NCBI RefSeq assembly: GCF_020410745.1
Contig: NZ_CP084528.1
Span: 2,604,001 to 2,668,000 of the forward strand
Source of the DNA: Kaistella polysaccharea
GTDB taxonomy: Bacteria > Bacteroidota > Bacteroidia > Flavobacteriales > Weeksellaceae
Length of the DNA: 64,000 nt
Direction of reading: 5' to 3'
The translations under genes were made by a program, and so were the position numbers. The notes under the pieces were generated by a model, which was not told the origin of the DNA, did not search any database, and saw only the letters and a program-made list of their open reading frames with translations. Positions 62,037 through 64,000 of the stretch are shown here, in pieces (position 1 is the first letter of the stretch; each line of letters begins with the position of its first letter).

Positions 62037-63104
62037 TTAAGGGAATCGATAAACGACTGCGTTGATATTCATACCAGCGCCTACAGATGCAAAAACCACG
62101 TTGTCTTTTGATTTAAAAGTGTGCGGTTTTAATTTTCCTTTATTAATAAGGTCGAACATGGTAGGAATTGTCGCAACAGAAGAATTACCTAATTGTTGAA
62201 TCGTCATTGGCGCAATATCATGGTCATAATCTGTAATTCCGTAAAGTTTAAACAGTCTTGAAATCATTGCGTAGTCCATTTTCGCATTCGCCTGATGAAT
62301 AAGAATTTTTGCAATATCACTAATATCTAAATTGGCTTTATCGATGGTTTCTTTGATCGCATCGGGAACATTTTTCAGGGCGTATTCGTAGATTTTTCGT
62401 CCGTGCATGCGAATGTATAAAGGTCTTCGGTCTTCATCAGGTTTTAAAGAAGGTGAATTTTCCAGGTACATCAGTTCATCGTGATTGTCACATACCGTAC
62501 AATCTGCAATAATACCAACATTTTCATCATCTGTAGCTTTTACGACAACTGCGCCGGCTCCATCTGCAAAAATCATTTTGTTCCGGTCGAAAGCATCAGT
62601 AACTCTACTTAAAGTTTCTGAACCTACAACCAGTATAAGTTTGGCCTTCTTAGATTTAATTAATGTATCTGCTAAAATTAAGGCTTCAACCCAACCAGGA
62701 CAGCCGAAAATCATATCGTAATTAACGGTTTTTCGGTTTTTAATTCCAAGTTTGTTTTTAACTCTGGAGGACATAGAGGGCAAGAAGTTGGTCATTCCAT
62801 CTTGATTAACATCGCCGAAATTACTTGCATAAATAATGTAATCAATTTCTTCCTGATTAATATTTGCATCTGCAATAGCTTCCTGTGCTGCTCTGTGTCC
62901 TAGATCTGAGTTAAATTCATCATCTTCCAAATACCTGCGGTTTTCGATTTCAGTGATGTCAATAAATTTCTGAATGACTTCTTCGTTGGGTTTATCAATC
63001 TTCTCTCCTTCGTCGGTATAGAAAACAGAATCCATGAAATAATCTTTACCGATGACTTTGGTCGGAATATAACTTCCTGAACCTATTATGATTGTGTTGG
63101 GCAT
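62037..63104 (-). CDS. 3-oxoacyl-ACP synthase III family protein
   Basis: A 355-aa thiolase-fold condensing enzyme. The catalytic triad is Cys135 (IFGCPGWVE), His270 (ILIHQANAK) and Asn307 (LGNSSVAT). It is longer than a housekeeping FabH, with an extra N-terminal loop (SVFYTDEGEKIDKPNEEVIQ). That resembles the DarB/FabH-like paralogs of Flavobacteriia, which can act in dialkylresorcinol or flexirubin-type pathways; no pathway partners lie in this window. A -7 box lies at 63126-63133. Confidence 0.87.
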   Translation of the reverse strand: MPNTIIIGSGSYIPTKVIGKDYFMDSVFYTDEGEKIDKPNEEVIQKFIDITEIENRRYLEDDEFNSDLGHRAAQEAIADANINQEEIDYIIYASNFGDVNQDGMTNFLPSMSSRVKNKLGIKNRKTVNYDMIFGCPGWVEALILADTLIKSKKAKLILVVGSETLSRVTDAFDRNKMIFADGAGAVVVKATDDENVGIIADCTVCDNHDELMYLENSPSLKPDEDRRPLYIRMHGRKIYEYALKNVPDAIKETIDKANLDISDIAKILIHQANAKMDYAMISRLFKLYGITDYDHDIAPMTIQQLGNSSVATIPTMFDLINKGKLKPHTFKSKDNVVFASVGAGMNINAVVYRFP

Positions 63105-63125
63105 ATGTGAATGAAAAATTTACGG

Positions 63126-63133
63126 CAAAGTTA
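63126..63133 (-). promoter_or_regulatory. -7 box of the KAS III gene
   Basis: TAACTTTG on the minus strand fits TAnnTTTG, 21 bp before the start. Confidence 0.5.
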
Positions 63134-63171
63134 ACAATTAATATTGTATCGCCGAGAAACAAAATTATTAT

Positions 63172-63179
63172 TAAATTTG
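63172..63179 (+). promoter_or_regulatory. -7 box of the membrane-anchored gene at 63207
   Basis: TAAATTTG fits TAnnTTTG, 27 bp before the ATG. Confidence 0.5.
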
Positions 63180-63206
63180 TGGAACTTTTTGATCAGAAAA
63201 ATATTT

Positions 63207-63776
63207 ATGAAAATCAGTCCCTCTACCAAAGGTTTAATTATCTCACTTATTACCGTTCTGTTGGCTTTCGGGATTTATTTCCTTTTTTTGGCGAAAAAAA
63301 ATTATTATCTTGTTGATAATCCGACGGAAAATACCTATTATTTTAAAGTAAATAATGGAGAAGAGAATATTATTACGGCGGGCCAGAAAGTAGAAGTTGA
63401 TTTAAATAAGGGTAAAAATATGATTAAAGTTTTTGATGATCAGAAGAAAATGCTCTACGATTCTGGTTTTGTGGTCAATAAAAATCGCGGACTATTAAAT
63501 ATAGCTCATCAGGATTATTATATTAATGAACAGTTTTACGGGTACGGCCTGAATAAAGATTCATTAATCACCGCAAGAAAGAACACGAATATCGACGGGA
63601 AGCTTTATGTAAATTCGCCACTTAAATTTAATAAACTCTACACCGACAAATTCTATTACAATATTGATGAAGATTACGATCAAGTTATAAAAAACGTCCA
63701 AAAAATAGAATCCAGAACTAAGATTTTTCGTAAGGCAGATTTCCTAAAATACTACAAAGAATATTACCAATTTTAA
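63207..63776 (+). CDS. Membrane-anchored protein of unknown function
   Basis: A 189-aa protein with an N-terminal transmembrane anchor (~9-28, [20 protein letters not shown]). A beta-rich outer domain follows ([20 protein letters not shown], then [20 protein letters not shown]) with many Lys, Asn and Tyr. I do not recognise a family. The ATG at 63207 is chosen; an in-frame start at 63144 lies before the promoter box. The menaquinone methyltransferase gene starts 10 bp downstream, so they may be cotranscribed. Confidence 0.65.
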   Translation: MKISPSTKGLIISLITVLLAFGIYFLFLAKKNYYLVDNPTENTYYFKVNNGEENIITAGQKVEVDLNKGKNMIKVFDDQKKMLYDSGFVVNKNRGLLNIAHQDYYINEQFYGYGLNKDSLITARKNTNIDGKLYVNSPLKFNKLYTDKFYYNIDEDYDQVIKNVQKIESRTKIFRKADFLKYYKEYYQF

Positions 63777-63786
63777 TTCCCATACC

Positions 63787-64000
63787 TTGAAGCAAGTTAC
63801 TCCTTATAATACCGACGCCGGCAAGAAAAAAGAAGTCGAAGATATGTTCGACAATATCGCACCAAAATACGATTTGCTGAACCATGTTTTATCGATGAAA
63901 ATTGATGTTTTATGGCGAAATAGACTGGTAAAGTGGATGAATAAAGATGAACCCAAAGTGGTTCTTGACGTTGCTACCGGAACTGGAGATTTGGCAATTG
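63787..64000 (+). CDS. ubiE: Demethylmenaquinone methyltransferase UbiE/MenG, N-terminal part
   Basis: The open frame from TTG at 63787 reads [20 protein letters not shown], then [20 protein letters not shown] and [14 protein letters not shown], the SAM-binding motif I of UbiE/MenG. It catalyses the last methylation of menaquinone synthesis. The gene runs off the window after 71 codons of about 240. There is no ATG near the expected start, so TTG is the likely start codon. Confidence 0.88.
   Translation, partial: MKQVTPYNTDAGKKKEVEDMFDNIAPKYDLLNHVLSMKIDVLWRNRLVKWMNKDEPKVVLDVATGTGDLAI

Overview
The window is AT-rich DNA from a member of the Bacteroidota, most likely the Flavobacteriia family Weeksellaceae (Chryseobacterium/Kaistella type). 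This rests on the gene families present: a type IX secretion sorting tail, TamB next to TsaD, a split transketolase, Bacteroidetes-type mobilization proteins and lipoprotein signals. It also rests on repeated TAnnTTTG promoter boxes. The genus is inferred from general familiarity, not from a database search.

Positions 220-18038 are an integrated mobilizable element of about 17.8 kb. It sits in the 3' end of a tRNA-Ser(GGA) gene and is bounded by a 20-bp direct repeat (220-239 and 18019-18038). Its left half looks intact: a tyrosine integrase, an unknown 319-aa partner gene, a DUF3853-like HTH protein, a DUF3987 protein, a zinc-ribbon/Toprim primase-like protein, a MobC-like protein, a MOBP-like relaxase and a small membrane protein. 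Two intergenic regions of this half share a 25-bp repeat, and one carries an iteron-like array of AAAGTGCAAC units. No conjugation (type IV secretion) genes are visible, so the element would need a helper.

The right half of the element (about 7.6-17.8 kb) is a graveyard. It holds remnants of an AraC/TPR-type regulator and an HTH protein, a broken IS3-family copy, and a 3-kb type IX-secreted hydrolase gene with two in-frame TAA codons followed by a small lipoprotein. Beyond these are a second truncated IS3-family copy, an IS21-family copy with a frameshifted istA, and a GNAT fragment.

From 18.1 kb to the end the DNA is ordinary chromosome. It contains RNA and protein modification genes (TrmH-like, RsmE, RsmB-like, TsaD, MsrA, AlaS), the envelope protein TamB, Lrp and Rrf2 regulators with the iron-sulfur repair protein Ric, a ClC channel and a YeiH-type exporter with a frameshifted LysR gene. 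It continues with DUF488 proteins, a phosphoethanolamine transferase with an overlapping GDPD-like gene, two transketolase subunits, a sodium symporter, catalase, a DHA2-type efflux pump, asparagine synthetase and a cholesterol-oxidase-like GMC enzyme. The last part has an ABC ATPase, a YceI lipoprotein, a metallophosphoesterase, a KAS III enzyme and the start of a UbiE/MenG methyltransferase cut by the window edge. Most chromosomal genes are single units or short operons closed by clear hairpin terminators. Several have a TAnnTTTG box only 4-5 bp before the start codon, which suggests leaderless transcripts.
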